A stretch of DNA of 41,532 nt from CAYHBS01 sp964360995 (GTDB taxonomy: Bacteria > Patescibacteriota > Minisyncoccia > Ryanbacterales > HO2-45-13). A program made the position numbers and the translations under genes. Below the pieces are notes generated by a model. That model did not search any database, was not told the origin of the DNA, and was given only the letters and a program-made list of their open reading frames with translations. Position 1 is the first letter of the stretch. Every line of letters starts with the position of its first letter. Location of the stretch: contig CAYHYZ010000004.1 of the NCBI GenBank assembly GCA_964360995.1, positions 1 through 41,532 on the forward strand, read 5' to 3'. Below, in pieces: positions 25,495 to 32,821 of this stretch.

Positions 25495-25971
25495 ATGAGC
25501 AAACCGATCAAAAACTTCATTCTCGATGTTGATGGCGTGCTTACCACCGGACAATTTCTTTATACAATAGATGGTAAGTTCGCCAAGGTATTCGGACCAC
25601 ACGACAATGATGGAATTAAATTAATTATCCCCCACCTTAATGTGTTCGCTATTTCTGCAGATAAACGTGGATTTTTAATCACAAAAAAAAGGGTCGCTGA
25701 TGATATGGGCCTGGAACTCAAATTGGTCCCCGAAGCAGAAAGACTTTCCTGGCTGCGACAAAATTTCGATCTTTCTGAATCCGTATATATGGGTGATGGA
25801 ATTCACGATGCTATTATTTTTGATTTTGTGGCATATAGCATCGCTCCGTCAAGTGCATTCTATACCGCACGTGCGAAAGCAGCATTTGTTACCAACGCAA
25901 AAGCTGGCGAGGGAGCCGTGGCTGAGGCGTGTCTTCATCTTCTAGAAAAATTCTTTACCCAACATAAATGA
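25495..25971 (+). CDS. KdsC-like HAD phosphatase
   Basis: A 158-residue haloacid-dehalogenase phosphatase without a cap domain, the KdsC type. Motif I is NFILDVDGVLTTG (D11, D13), the motif III/IV region is VYMGDGIHDAIIF, and the late NAKAGEGAVAEAC matches the C-terminal signature of KdsC tetramers. KdsC removes phosphate from Kdo-8-phosphate, and related enzymes dephosphorylate sialic-acid-like phosphates. No KdsA or KdsB is present, so the substrate is probably the product of the preceding GatZ-like protein. It starts 3 nt after that gene and overlaps the next as ATGA. Confidence 0.85.
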   Translation: MSKPIKNFILDVDGVLTTGQFLYTIDGKFAKVFGPHDNDGIKLIIPHLNVFAISADKRGFLITKKRVADDMGLELKLVPEAERLSWLRQNFDLSESVYMGDGIHDAIIFDFVAYSIAPSSAFYTARAKAAFVTNAKAGEGAVAEACLHLLEKFFTQHK

Positions 25972-27557
25972 AGTATACGAGTTACAAAGTATGTATTTTG
26001 GCTGCGAGGGTCGAACATTCAATGCAAAAGCTGACACATAGCATCAATAAAGCAATTCTTCCGGTAAATTTTAAAGCTGTTATATCACATATTATTGAAA
26101 AGTTTCCTGCAGAAATTGAACTGGTGGTTGCTTTGGGCCACAAAAAAGATACCATAGTGGATTACCTCACTCTTGCACACCCAAATCGAAAATTTACTTT
26201 TGTTGAAATTAATAATATTGCCGAACCAAGAACTAATAATGGTTGCGCGCTACTGCAATGCAGGCCCAATCTCCAATGCCCATTTATTTTTTGCACTACA
26301 GATACTTTCGTACTGGAAGAGGTTCCCGCGCCAGAGTATAACTGGCTTGGAGTCGGACCGGAAGAGAGCTCCGAACTGTTCAGTACTGTGAAAATACGGG
26401 ACAAACGTATCTATCAGATTGACAACGAGACAAAAGATAATAATGAATTCGGCTTCATCGGCTTAGCTGGCATTAAAGATTATGAAAAGTTCTTTGAAGG
26501 ATTGTCGAAAAGCATAGAAGACACAAAAGGCGCGATCCATATATTTAATGGACTAAGACATTTAATCGAATACGATCTCTCCCCAATTGCGTTTACTTGG
26601 CATAATACACACACCTTAGAAGCCTATACCAAAACAAATAAGCTCTTCAGTGGAGAAAATAAATTTAATTTCAGTAAGGGTAGTGGCGACGAATTCTTGT
26701 ACTTTGTTGGAAACAAAGTTATTAAATTTTTTGCTGATAAAACCATTACGGAGAATCGACATGAGCGGGCCCAAAAATATTTAAATGATCTTTGCCCAAA
26801 AATTGATCCTCGAAAAGGTAATTTTTATTCTTACAATAAAATAGAAGGACAAGTGTTTTATGATGTACTCGATCGCCAAATGGTTATTGATTTCTTAGAA
26901 TGGGCAAGAACTCATCTATGGAAACAAATAAACCTTACCGAAGAAGCAAGGCGGGAATACGCCGAGGCTTGCGAAGAATTTTATGTAAACAAAACCAAGA
27001 AACGCATACAGAAATTTTACGATAAAACAGGTATCACAGATACCACAACTTTTATCAACGGTATATCGGTACCACCACTTTATGAACTTTTTAAAAAAAT
27101 AAATTGGCTCCATGTAAAGGACGGAACCCCGAGTAACTTCCATGGTGATCTTCAGTTCGACAACATTCTTTTTATAAAAGACGCCGTGGACAAAAAAAAT
27201 AAGTTTCTTCTTCTTGATTGGAGACAGGATTTTGCGGGGCTAGTCAGTCACGGGGACATGTATTATGACTTGGCAAAGCTCTATGGGGGCACGCTAGTCT
27301 CTTATAAGCTTATTAAAGAAGCGATGTTTTCTTTTGATATGTCGGATAATATTGTCCACTATAACTATTTCATTAAAAATGATCTTAACGAAGCGAGAGA
27401 AGAATTCGAATATTTTTTAAAAAAGCACGACTTCGACATAAAAAAAGTGAAAATTATTACTGCGCTTATTTTCCTTAATATGTCGCCCTTACATGAAGAA
27501 CCATTCGATAAACTTCTTTACTTCATGGGGAGAAGTATGCTGAGTAGACTTATATGA
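25968..27557 (+). CDS. Fused nucleotidyltransferase-like / APH-like kinase protein
   Basis: A 529-residue fusion. Residues 1 to about 225 have the sugar nucleotidyltransferase fold (NKAILPVNFKAVI, CPFIFCTTDTF with D112, EFGFIGLAGIKDYEKFF), but the GxGxR phosphate loop is degenerate: LAARVEHSM. Residues about 230-529 are a choline/aminoglycoside kinase-like domain with FHGDLQFDNILF (D394, N399) and LLLDWRQDFAG (D417). The pairing resembles AmgK-MurU logic, where a kinase makes a sugar-1-phosphate that a nucleotidyltransferase activates, but here both are in one chain. The N-terminal half is a clear paralogue of the gene at 28745. It is joined to both neighbours by ATGA overlaps. Confidence 0.75.
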   Translation: MKYTSYKVCILAARVEHSMQKLTHSINKAILPVNFKAVISHIIEKFPAEIELVVALGHKKDTIVDYLTLAHPNRKFTFVEINNIAEPRTNNGCALLQCRPNLQCPFIFCTTDTFVLEEVPAPEYNWLGVGPEESSELFSTVKIRDKRIYQIDNETKDNNEFGFIGLAGIKDYEKFFEGLSKSIEDTKGAIHIFNGLRHLIEYDLSPIAFTWHNTHTLEAYTKTNKLFSGENKFNFSKGSGDEFLYFVGNKVIKFFADKTITENRHERAQKYLNDLCPKIDPRKGNFYSYNKIEGQVFYDVLDRQMVIDFLEWARTHLWKQINLTEEARREYAEACEEFYVNKTKKRIQKFYDKTGITDTTTFINGISVPPLYELFKKINWLHVKDGTPSNFHGDLQFDNILFIKDAVDKKNKFLLLDWRQDFAGLVSHGDMYYDLAKLYGGTLVSYKLIKEAMFSFDMSDNIVHYNYFIKNDLNEAREEFEYFLKKHDFDIKKVKIITALIFLNMSPLHEEPFDKLLYFMGRSMLSRLI

Positions 27558-28324
27558 AGGAAGGAGTATTTAATGTACTATCAGGTGATACATCACCACA
27601 CCCAATGTTACGAGAAAAAACAATTTTAATAACAGGCTCCTCGAAGGGTATTGGGGCAGTAACTGCAAGGCTCGCTAAAAATTATGGCGCCAATGTCATC
27701 CTTCACGGCAGAACTGAATCTGCAAACTTAAAAAAACTCTCACGAGAGCTCAATGCTCCATATATTTTTTGCGATGTCGGTGATGAAGGCAGTGTAAAGG
27801 CAGCGCTGGAAAAATTTCCAAAAATAGATGTATTAATAAACAATGCTGGCATCAGCATCTCTAAACCCTTCCAGGAACTCACAAGTCAAGAATGGCTCGA
27901 GACATTTAATACCAACGTGCTTGGTGCGGTTCATTTTTCAAAAACGGTTATCCCACAGATGATCAGACAAAAAGGAGGAAAAATAATACACATATCCTCA
28001 ATCAAGGGCCTCCCAAATACGGCAGGTCGGGCTGCTTTTGCTTCCTCAAAAGCCGCGCTTATTACTATGACTGCAAGTATGGCAAGAGAGCTCGCTGAGT
28101 ATAATATTCTAGTAAACTGCGTCGCTCCGGGATTTACGGAGACGGAGACAGCAACATCGGTTTGGACTAGTAGAATATATAATCAAATTAAAGAAACTCC
28201 CATTGGTAGAGCTGCTCGGCCTGAAGAAATCGCGGAGGTAATTTTATTTCTCGCCAGTGATAAGTCGAGCTATATTACTGGACAGACTATTATTGTTGAC
28301 GGTGGATACAGTATTTCTGGTTAA
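27554..28324 (+). CDS. Short-chain dehydrogenase/reductase family protein lacking the catalytic Tyr
   Basis: A 256-residue classical SDR by architecture: TILITGSSKGIGAVTA for NAD(P) binding, NNAGIS, the catalytic-Ser region IIHISSIKG, and the C-terminal PGFTET and GQTIIVDGGYSISG blocks. The residue that should be the catalytic Tyr in YxxxK is Phe162 (FASSK; codon TTT at 28037-28039), with Lys166 kept. The enzyme may therefore be inactive as a reductase, use another acid, or act as a binding protein. The ATG at 27554 overlaps the previous stop; MLREKTILITG at 27605 is an alternative start nearer the usual SDR length. Confidence 0.82.
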   Translation: MKEGVFNVLSGDTSPHPMLREKTILITGSSKGIGAVTARLAKNYGANVILHGRTESANLKKLSRELNAPYIFCDVGDEGSVKAALEKFPKIDVLINNAGISISKPFQELTSQEWLETFNTNVLGAVHFSKTVIPQMIRQKGGKIIHISSIKGLPNTAGRAAFASSKAALITMTASMARELAEYNILVNCVAPGFTETETATSVWTSRIYNQIKETPIGRAARPEEIAEVILFLASDKSSYITGQTIIVDGGYSISG

Positions 28325-28368
28325 ATAGTAGCATCAGTAAAATACATTAATGTGGGTTTACAAATCAC

Positions 28369-28758
28369 ATGAAACATAAAACTCCAAAAACGGTCATAAA
28401 GCCTTGGGGCAAAGAAATTTGGCTAGAGCTCAATGATAAGTATTGTTATAAGCGAATCTACATCAATGCAGGCACTAAAACGAGCTATCAATACCACAAC
28501 CAAAAGTTGGAAACCAATTACATTATCGACGGCGAAGCTGAAGTGTGGCTTGAAAATGATCATGGCGTCGTAGAAAAACAAAAAATGAAAAAAGATGACT
28601 TCTTCAACGTCGCACCCTTAAAGAAACACCGCATTATTGCAATTACAGATATCATTCTTCAGGAAGTTTCAACTCCTGAAGTAGATGATGTAATTAGAAT
28701 TGAGGACGATACAAATCGTCCGGATGGTCGAATCAATAGTGAACATGGAACAGTATAA
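28369..28758 (+). CDS. Mannose-6-phosphate isomerase type II-like cupin
   Basis: A 129-residue single-domain cupin: KPWGKEIWLELNDKYCYKRI, TSYQYHNQKLETNYIIDGEA, PLKKHRIIAI and EVSTPEVDDVIRIEDD. The pattern equals the isomerase domain at the C-terminus of ManC-type proteins, which interconverts sugar-6-phosphates, and the same design as the cupin at the end of the protein at 23277. It follows a 44-nt gap, the largest gap in this part of the run apart from the scar; no clear promoter was found in it. It overlaps the next gene by 14 nt. Confidence 0.82.
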   Translation: MKHKTPKTVIKPWGKEIWLELNDKYCYKRIYINAGTKTSYQYHNQKLETNYIIDGEAEVWLENDHGVVEKQKMKKDDFFNVAPLKKHRIIAITDIILQEVSTPEVDDVIRIEDDTNRPDGRINSEHGTV

Positions 28759-29473
28759 GGTACTATTGCCAACCTCGGGCACTGGTTCGCGGCTCAAAGA
28801 AATAACTGCAAACACCAATAAAGCATTGCTGTCTCTTCATGGTAAGCCCACCATTACTTACATAATCGATTCCTATCCCCAAGAGGTAACTTTTGTCGTT
28901 ACGCTTGGTTATTTAGGCAACAGCGTAAAAACATTTCTTGAAACAAATTACCCCGATAGGCAATTTGAATTTGTGTGGGTTGATAAATATAAAGGTCCTG
29001 GAAGCAGCCTTGGGTACTCGATACTGAAAGCTCAAAAAGAGTTGCAATGCCCGTTTGTTTTTCATGCCTGCGATGGAATATTTATAGAAAAAATACCGCC
29101 ACCTGATCATAATTGGATTGGAGGATTTGTAGAAGATTGGGATAGAAGCATTCTTGCCCTTGCTGAATATCGCTCACATCGTATGAATGATGGAAACATT
29201 GTGTCATTTATCGAACGGGGAGTACCGGGTTTTGATTCACTTCATATAGGATTGGACGGTATTAGAGATTACAAACTCTGGTGGCAAGTACTTGAAGAAG
29301 TCGTTCACAACGACCCTCACAACACTCAAATATCCGACGTGCCAATCCTTGATTTAATGATGAAACGCGGTGCTAAATTTTCATGGATTCCTTTTAAAGT
29401 GTGGCTCGATATAGGAAATCTCCCAGGACTCACACGAGCAAAAGAATACTTATCTGAAAAAGAAATGATATGA
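28745..29473 (+). CDS. Sugar-phosphate nucleotidyltransferase family protein
   Basis: A 242-residue NTP transferase. The phosphate loop is LLPTSGTGSRLKEIT (G12-R16) with NKALLSLHGKPTI, then CPFVFHACDGIF and HIGLDGIRDYKLWW, and the closing FSWIPFKVWLDIGNL. It would activate a sugar-1-phosphate or similar compound as an NDP derivative. It is a paralogue of the N-terminal half of the fusion at 25968 but keeps the GxGxR residues lost there. The ATG at 28745 lies 14 nt inside the end of the cupin gene and is preferred over ATG 28700. The stop overlaps the next start as ATGA. Confidence 0.8.
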   Translation: MEQYKVLLPTSGTGSRLKEITANTNKALLSLHGKPTITYIIDSYPQEVTFVVTLGYLGNSVKTFLETNYPDRQFEFVWVDKYKGPGSSLGYSILKAQKELQCPFVFHACDGIFIEKIPPPDHNWIGGFVEDWDRSILALAEYRSHRMNDGNIVSFIERGVPGFDSLHIGLDGIRDYKLWWQVLEEVVHNDPHNTQISDVPILDLMMKRGAKFSWIPFKVWLDIGNLPGLTRAKEYLSEKEMI

Positions 29474-30618
29474 AACAATCTAACGACTGCACTATTCGGG
29501 ATAAAAGTTTGCTGAAAGAAACGGCAAAGCTTGAACATCTTTTTACTTTTAAAGATTTCCCCGTATTCATGGGCTGTGTCGACACACCTCAAAGCGAAGA
29601 TATTGTTGCAGATATGATTTGGGATATTTGCAAAGACACGGGCATCATTCAGCTGCGAGAATTACTTCCACTTGAAATACTCTATCTTGGACAACATAAC
29701 GATGGAATTGGAGTAATTTGGCATGGACTCTACAAGCAATTCGCAGAATTTATCTATCAACAATCCCCCGGTAAACATATACTTGAAATTGGTGGTGCGA
29801 ATGACGCCATTGCAAAGTATTTTTTGGAACGCGATGCTAGTGTATCATGGACCATTGTCGAACCACATCCAGATTTTGTGAGTGATCCGCGCATACGAGT
29901 TGTAAGATCATGGTTTGATGAAGATTTTTCAATTGACGAAGAAGTAGATACTATTATCCACTCGCATGTGTTTGAACATACGTATGACCCTGTCGCATTC
30001 CTTACACATATTAATCACTTTCTAAAACCTGGGAAAAGGCATATTTTTACTTTCCCGAATATGCTTCCGATGCTAGAGCATAAATTTACCAACTGTCTCA
30101 ATTTCGAACATACCGCTTTCCTCACCGAAGATATTATAGAATACCTACTAACAACCATTGGATTCGAAATTGTTGCTAAAGAATATTATGGTGATCCACA
30201 TAGTATTCTGTATTCAACAATTAAACGTCAGGCGCCAAGCGCTCCCCCATCATTACCAAATCACTACAAAGAATACAAAAAAATATTCATGGAATTTATT
30301 TCCTACCACAACAATATGGTGAGCGACCTTAATAATAAAATACACGCGGAAATACTACCGATCTATCTTTTCGGTGCGCATATTTTTTCACAGTATTTAA
30401 TTCAATTCGGACTTAAAACCAAAAAGATCGTCTCAATTCTTGATAATAGTCCGCAAAAAAACGGAAAACGCCTGTATGGTACGAATCTTTTGGTCGCTTC
30501 TCCAAAAATACTCAGAGATAAAGGACGAGTTATCGTTATTCTAAAAGCCGGTATCTATAACGAGGAGATTAAAAAAGACATCCTGGAGAATATAAACAGC
30601 GAGGTAGAGTTTTGGTAA
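29470..30618 (+). CDS. C-methyltransferase-like SAM-dependent protein with C-terminal Rossmann-like domain
   Basis: A 382-residue protein with the overall plan of sugar C-methyltransferases (TylCIII/NovU type). There is an N-terminal region (1 to about 90) with only two spaced cysteines (C35, C54) in place of a full zinc site. The central SAM domain has HILEIGGANDAIAKYF and SHVFEHTYDPVAFLTHI. A C-terminal domain (about 300-382) has PIYLFGAHIFSQYL and VSILDNSPQKNGKRLYG. It ends the 21-kb plus-strand run. It probably methylates an NDP-sugar or a glycan residue made by the preceding genes; the position of methylation is not inferable. Confidence 0.75.
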   Translation: MKQSNDCTIRDKSLLKETAKLEHLFTFKDFPVFMGCVDTPQSEDIVADMIWDICKDTGIIQLRELLPLEILYLGQHNDGIGVIWHGLYKQFAEFIYQQSPGKHILEIGGANDAIAKYFLERDASVSWTIVEPHPDFVSDPRIRVVRSWFDEDFSIDEEVDTIIHSHVFEHTYDPVAFLTHINHFLKPGKRHIFTFPNMLPMLEHKFTNCLNFEHTAFLTEDIIEYLLTTIGFEIVAKEYYGDPHSILYSTIKRQAPSAPPSLPNHYKEYKKIFMEFISYHNNMVSDLNNKIHAEILPIYLFGAHIFSQYLIQFGLKTKKIVSILDNSPQKNGKRLYGTNLLVASPKILRDKGRVIVILKAGIYNEEIKKDILENINSEVEFW

Positions 30619-30653
30619 AATGAAGTCCTTCATGCACTTGCTCGAAACATTTT

Positions 30654-30689
30654 CTCACGTTGGAGCGTGAACCAACATACGATCGTGAG
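30654..30689 (+). other. Two alternative small hairpins after the glycan operon
   Basis: CTCACG (30654-30659) can pair with CGTGA (30666-30670) or with CGTGAG (30684-30689), giving mutually exclusive hairpins downstream of the stop at 30618. There is no U-tract behind either, so neither is a convincing intrinsic terminator. The 30619-30770 gap otherwise holds only the nearby minus-strand terminator. Confidence 0.3.
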
Positions 30690-30705
30690 GGATTTCCTAT
30701 ACGGA

Positions 30706-30746
30706 AGAAAAAATTGAGTGCGTTGCCGCTCGGCAACGCACTCAAG
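30706..30746 (-). terminator. Strong rho-independent terminator of the Nudix-like gene
   Basis: TTGAGTGCGTTGCC (30714-30727) and GGCAACGCACTCAA (30732-30745) form a perfect 14-bp stem with a 4-nt loop. On the minus strand the stem is followed at once by TTTTTTCTT, a good U-tract. On the plus strand no T-run follows, so it mainly serves the minus-strand gene ending at 30771. Confidence 0.88.
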
Positions 30747-30770
30747 ATACTAAAACTCTTTTCCCGGGAA

Positions 30771-31400
30771 TTACACGCGGTATATCCCTGGCTTCCACGG
30801 GATTTCTCCGGAGGAATCTCCGAATAGGCCCATGGCCGCGCAGAGAAACTGAAAGTAGATATGGGTTCCGGAATTTCCGTATCTGCCGAAAATCTCCGGC
30901 CAACTCATCCACCCAATCTCTTCAAGGGACCCATTCCCTTCCCCCCGCTTCTTCGCGAGACTCATATCTACAGCATAAACATGAGCAATGAAGGGCACTT
31001 CTGGTTCGGCCGGCCTGTCTTCGATGATGAGCTCATGCTCACCTGCTTCGACGTGCGACCAATTGAGCGCCGGTCCGGCGGTACCAATGATTCTGATGCC
31101 TCTCGGATCCACATCGTAACCAATTTTTTCAGCAATGGATCTTACAACTGCGTCACGTGGAGTATCATCCTTACCGGGAAGAATGTGACCACCCCCGGGA
31201 TTCGATGTTGTGCACGCCGGCGGCTTTGCAACCGACAACGCACCCTTCAGGCGCCGACAAACGAGAACCTCAGGAAGACCTTGTGTTACGGATCGGAACA
31301 AAACGGGCTCGACAACGGGAAATGCTGTCGGTCCCCAGTTTTTCATTCCTTCCCGCTGTTTGGAACCATCAAGACCGTCGAAACCACGAAACTTGCCCAT
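30771..31400 (-). CDS. Nudix-like hydrolase with degenerate Nudix box
   Basis: A 209-residue protein with a Nudix-type core: NPGGGHILPGKDDTPRDAVV followed by RSIAEKIGYDV. The standard box needs GX5EX7REUXEEXGU; here the REUXEE part reads RSIAEK, so two of the acidic metal ligands are missing and an extra residue precedes it. Catalysis is therefore doubtful. The start at 31398-31400 is set by GGGAGG four nt upstream, the only strong Shine-Dalgarno sequence seen in the window; ATG 31418 is the alternative. The coding sequence looks more GC-rich than the genes around it. It may be transcribed with the GmhA-like gene, 79 nt away. Confidence 0.72.
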   Translation of the reverse strand: MGKFRGFDGLDGSKQREGMKNWGPTAFPVVEPVLFRSVTQGLPEVLVCRRLKGALSVAKPPACTTSNPGGGHILPGKDDTPRDAVVRSIAEKIGYDVDPRGIRIIGTAGPALNWSHVEAGEHELIIEDRPAEPEVPFIAHVYAVDMSLAKKRGEGNGSLEEIGWMSWPEIFGRYGNSGTHIYFQFLCAAMGLFGDSSGEIPWKPGIYRV

Positions 31401-31404
31401 AAAA

Positions 31405-31410
31405 CCTCCC
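31405..31410 (-). promoter_or_regulatory. Shine-Dalgarno sequence deciding the Nudix-like start
   Basis: GGGAGG on the minus strand, four nt before the ATG at 31400. It stands out because almost all other genes in the window have no such site and rely on stop-start overlap or near-leaderless transcripts. Confidence 0.75.
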
Positions 31411-31479
31411 AAGAACAAATGAACAACGTGCGCATAGTAACAGACAGGTCCTGTTCTGTCAATACTGCGCGAGGCGAAT

Positions 31480-32058
31480 TCAAATGACGCCCTTTCCCAG
31501 ATCGGGATTCTCGATAAATGCGTAGGTGAGAATATTACAAATGGTCATTTGCACATCCTCGACGCGGCCATAATGCGTTTCATTTATCGCAATGACATGT
31601 TTGGCAATGTCTGCTATCCTCCCCCGCTTTGCCCCTACAAGCGCAATTGTTTCGAGACCGTTGTCTATCGCCCATTCGAACGCCTTCACGCAGTTCGGCG
31701 AGTTACCGCTTACACTGATCCCAAAAACAATATCTCCGGATACCGCATAATTCTTAAGCTGACCAACGAACACATCTTCATACGAGTAGTCGTTCGCGAG
31801 CGCTGTTATCCAACTGACATTATCATTGAGAGAAAGTATTTTAAAACACTTGCCAACTTTCATAGATGCTGACTTTCCAAGTACTGTCGCAAAGTGAGAG
31901 GCGTTTGACGCGCTACCTCCATTGCCAAATACGAAAATATTTTTATTCTTCTCGAGTGCATTACGTAATTTCTCAATCAATACAACCACAACATCGACGG
32001 GTATGGAATCGTAAGCATTTTTTTGAGCACGAATATAATCAGCGACCCATTGTTTCAT
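31480..32058 (-). CDS. gmhA: GmhA-like SIS-domain sedoheptulose-7-phosphate isomerase
   Basis: A 192-residue SIS protein with FVFGNGGSASNASHF, LANDYSYEDVF and GISVSGNSPNCVKAF. GmhA converts sedoheptulose-7-phosphate to D-glycero-D-manno-heptose-7-phosphate, the first step towards activated heptose. It stands back-to-back with the HddC-like, HddA and GmhB genes, so the pathway is complete. By my alignment the E. coli catalytic/metal residues E65, Q172 and H180 correspond to V59, E167 and N175 here, while H55 is kept; it therefore belongs to a divergent SIS subfamily. Isomerase function is inferred from context as much as from sequence. Confidence 0.75.
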   Translation of the reverse strand: MKQWVADYIRAQKNAYDSIPVDVVVVLIEKLRNALEKNKNIFVFGNGGSASNASHFATVLGKSASMKVGKCFKILSLNDNVSWITALANDYSYEDVFVGQLKNYAVSGDIVFGISVSGNSPNCVKAFEWAIDNGLETIALVGAKRGRIADIAKHVIAINETHYGRVEDVQMTICNILTYAFIENPDLGKGVI

Positions 32059-32077
32059 ATCTATTCAGGCAATTAGA

Positions 32078-32140
32078 ATTATAATTTAACATTTTAAATT
32101 TTTTTGTTCAACTTGTTTAAGACGACCGGTAAGGTATACT
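32078..32140. promoter_or_regulatory. Divergent promoters of the heptose genes
   Basis: The 88-bp gap holds a perfect TATAAT on the minus strand (32083-32078), 19 nt before the gmhA start, with no clear -35. On the plus strand TTGTTT (32113-32118), a 16-nt spacer and TATACT (32135-32140) end 6 nt before the ATG at 32147, so that transcript should be leaderless. A T/A-rich tract lies between them. Confidence 0.5.
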
Positions 32141-32146
32141 TATTCG

Positions 32147-32821
32147 ATGAAACTCGTAATTCTGGCGGCTGGGGAGGGTGTGCGCATGAGGCCGCTGACC
32201 TATACAGTACCGAAGCCCCTTTTGTGCTATCGAAATAAGACAGCACTTGACCATCTCTTTGACGCTCTGCCTGATGCCATAGACGAAGTCTCTATTATTG
32301 TTCAGTATTTACATGAACATATACGCTCATATTGTGGTAGTGTTTTTCATGGTAAAACTATTCACTATATTGAAGGTGAAAAAACAGGCAATGCATTGGG
32401 ATTTATGAAGAGCAGAAAATTCATTGATGATGGCGAACGTTTTGCAGTCGCGTATGCTGACGATGTGCTCACCAAAAAAGAAGTACTGGACTGCTTGTCA
32501 TACGAATTTTCTTGGCTGTATTATATTATCGCAAACCCAAAGAACGTGGGAGTACTAGAAGTCGATCAACATAACATCGTGAGTAACCTCATTGAAAAGC
32601 CCGAGAACCCCACTTCGAATTTAGTTGCAGATGGATTTATGGTGGTGAATTCCGATATTTTCGCATATACACCCATGCTTCACCCGAACGGAGAATATTA
32701 TTTCTCCGACCTTATGGCTCAATTTTGCAAAGACCATAAGGTGGTGGCTGTTGCGGGTGACCCAAAACATTCTCAATTAACAAGCCCGCAAGACATTGAA
32801 CGGTTAAATACACTGCCATGA
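32147..32821 (+). CDS. hddC: HddC-like sugar-1-phosphate nucleotidyltransferase
   Basis: A 224-residue nucleotidyltransferase with the intact phosphate loop LAAGEGVRMRPLT, VPKPLL, AYADDVL as metal site, NLIEKPENPT and FMVVNSDIF. The general family also includes RmlA- and GlmU-like enzymes; the assignment to D-glycero-alpha-D-manno-heptose-1-phosphate guanylyltransferase comes from the adjoining hddA and gmhB genes, to which it is joined by an ATGA overlap. It opens the plus-strand heptose operon. Confidence 0.75.
   Translation: MKLVILAAGEGVRMRPLTYTVPKPLLCYRNKTALDHLFDALPDAIDEVSIIVQYLHEHIRSYCGSVFHGKTIHYIEGEKTGNALGFMKSRKFIDDGERFAVAYADDVLTKKEVLDCLSYEFSWLYYIIANPKNVGVLEVDQHNIVSNLIEKPENPTSNLVADGFMVVNSDIFAYTPMLHPNGEYYFSDLMAQFCKDHKVVAVAGDPKHSQLTSPQDIERLNTLP

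Noticed and set aside
23277..30618. A sialic, legionaminic, pseudaminic or Kdo synthesis cluster
   Set aside because: The KdsC-like phosphatase suggested it, but NeuB/KdsA-type synthases, NeuA/KdsB-type cytidylyltransferases and the aminotransferases needed are absent.
30861..31487. 208-codon open frame on the plus strand opposite the Nudix-like gene
   Set aside because: The minus strand has recognisable Nudix-type blocks, a strong ribosome binding site and a matching terminator; the plus-strand frame shows no known motif and no start signal.
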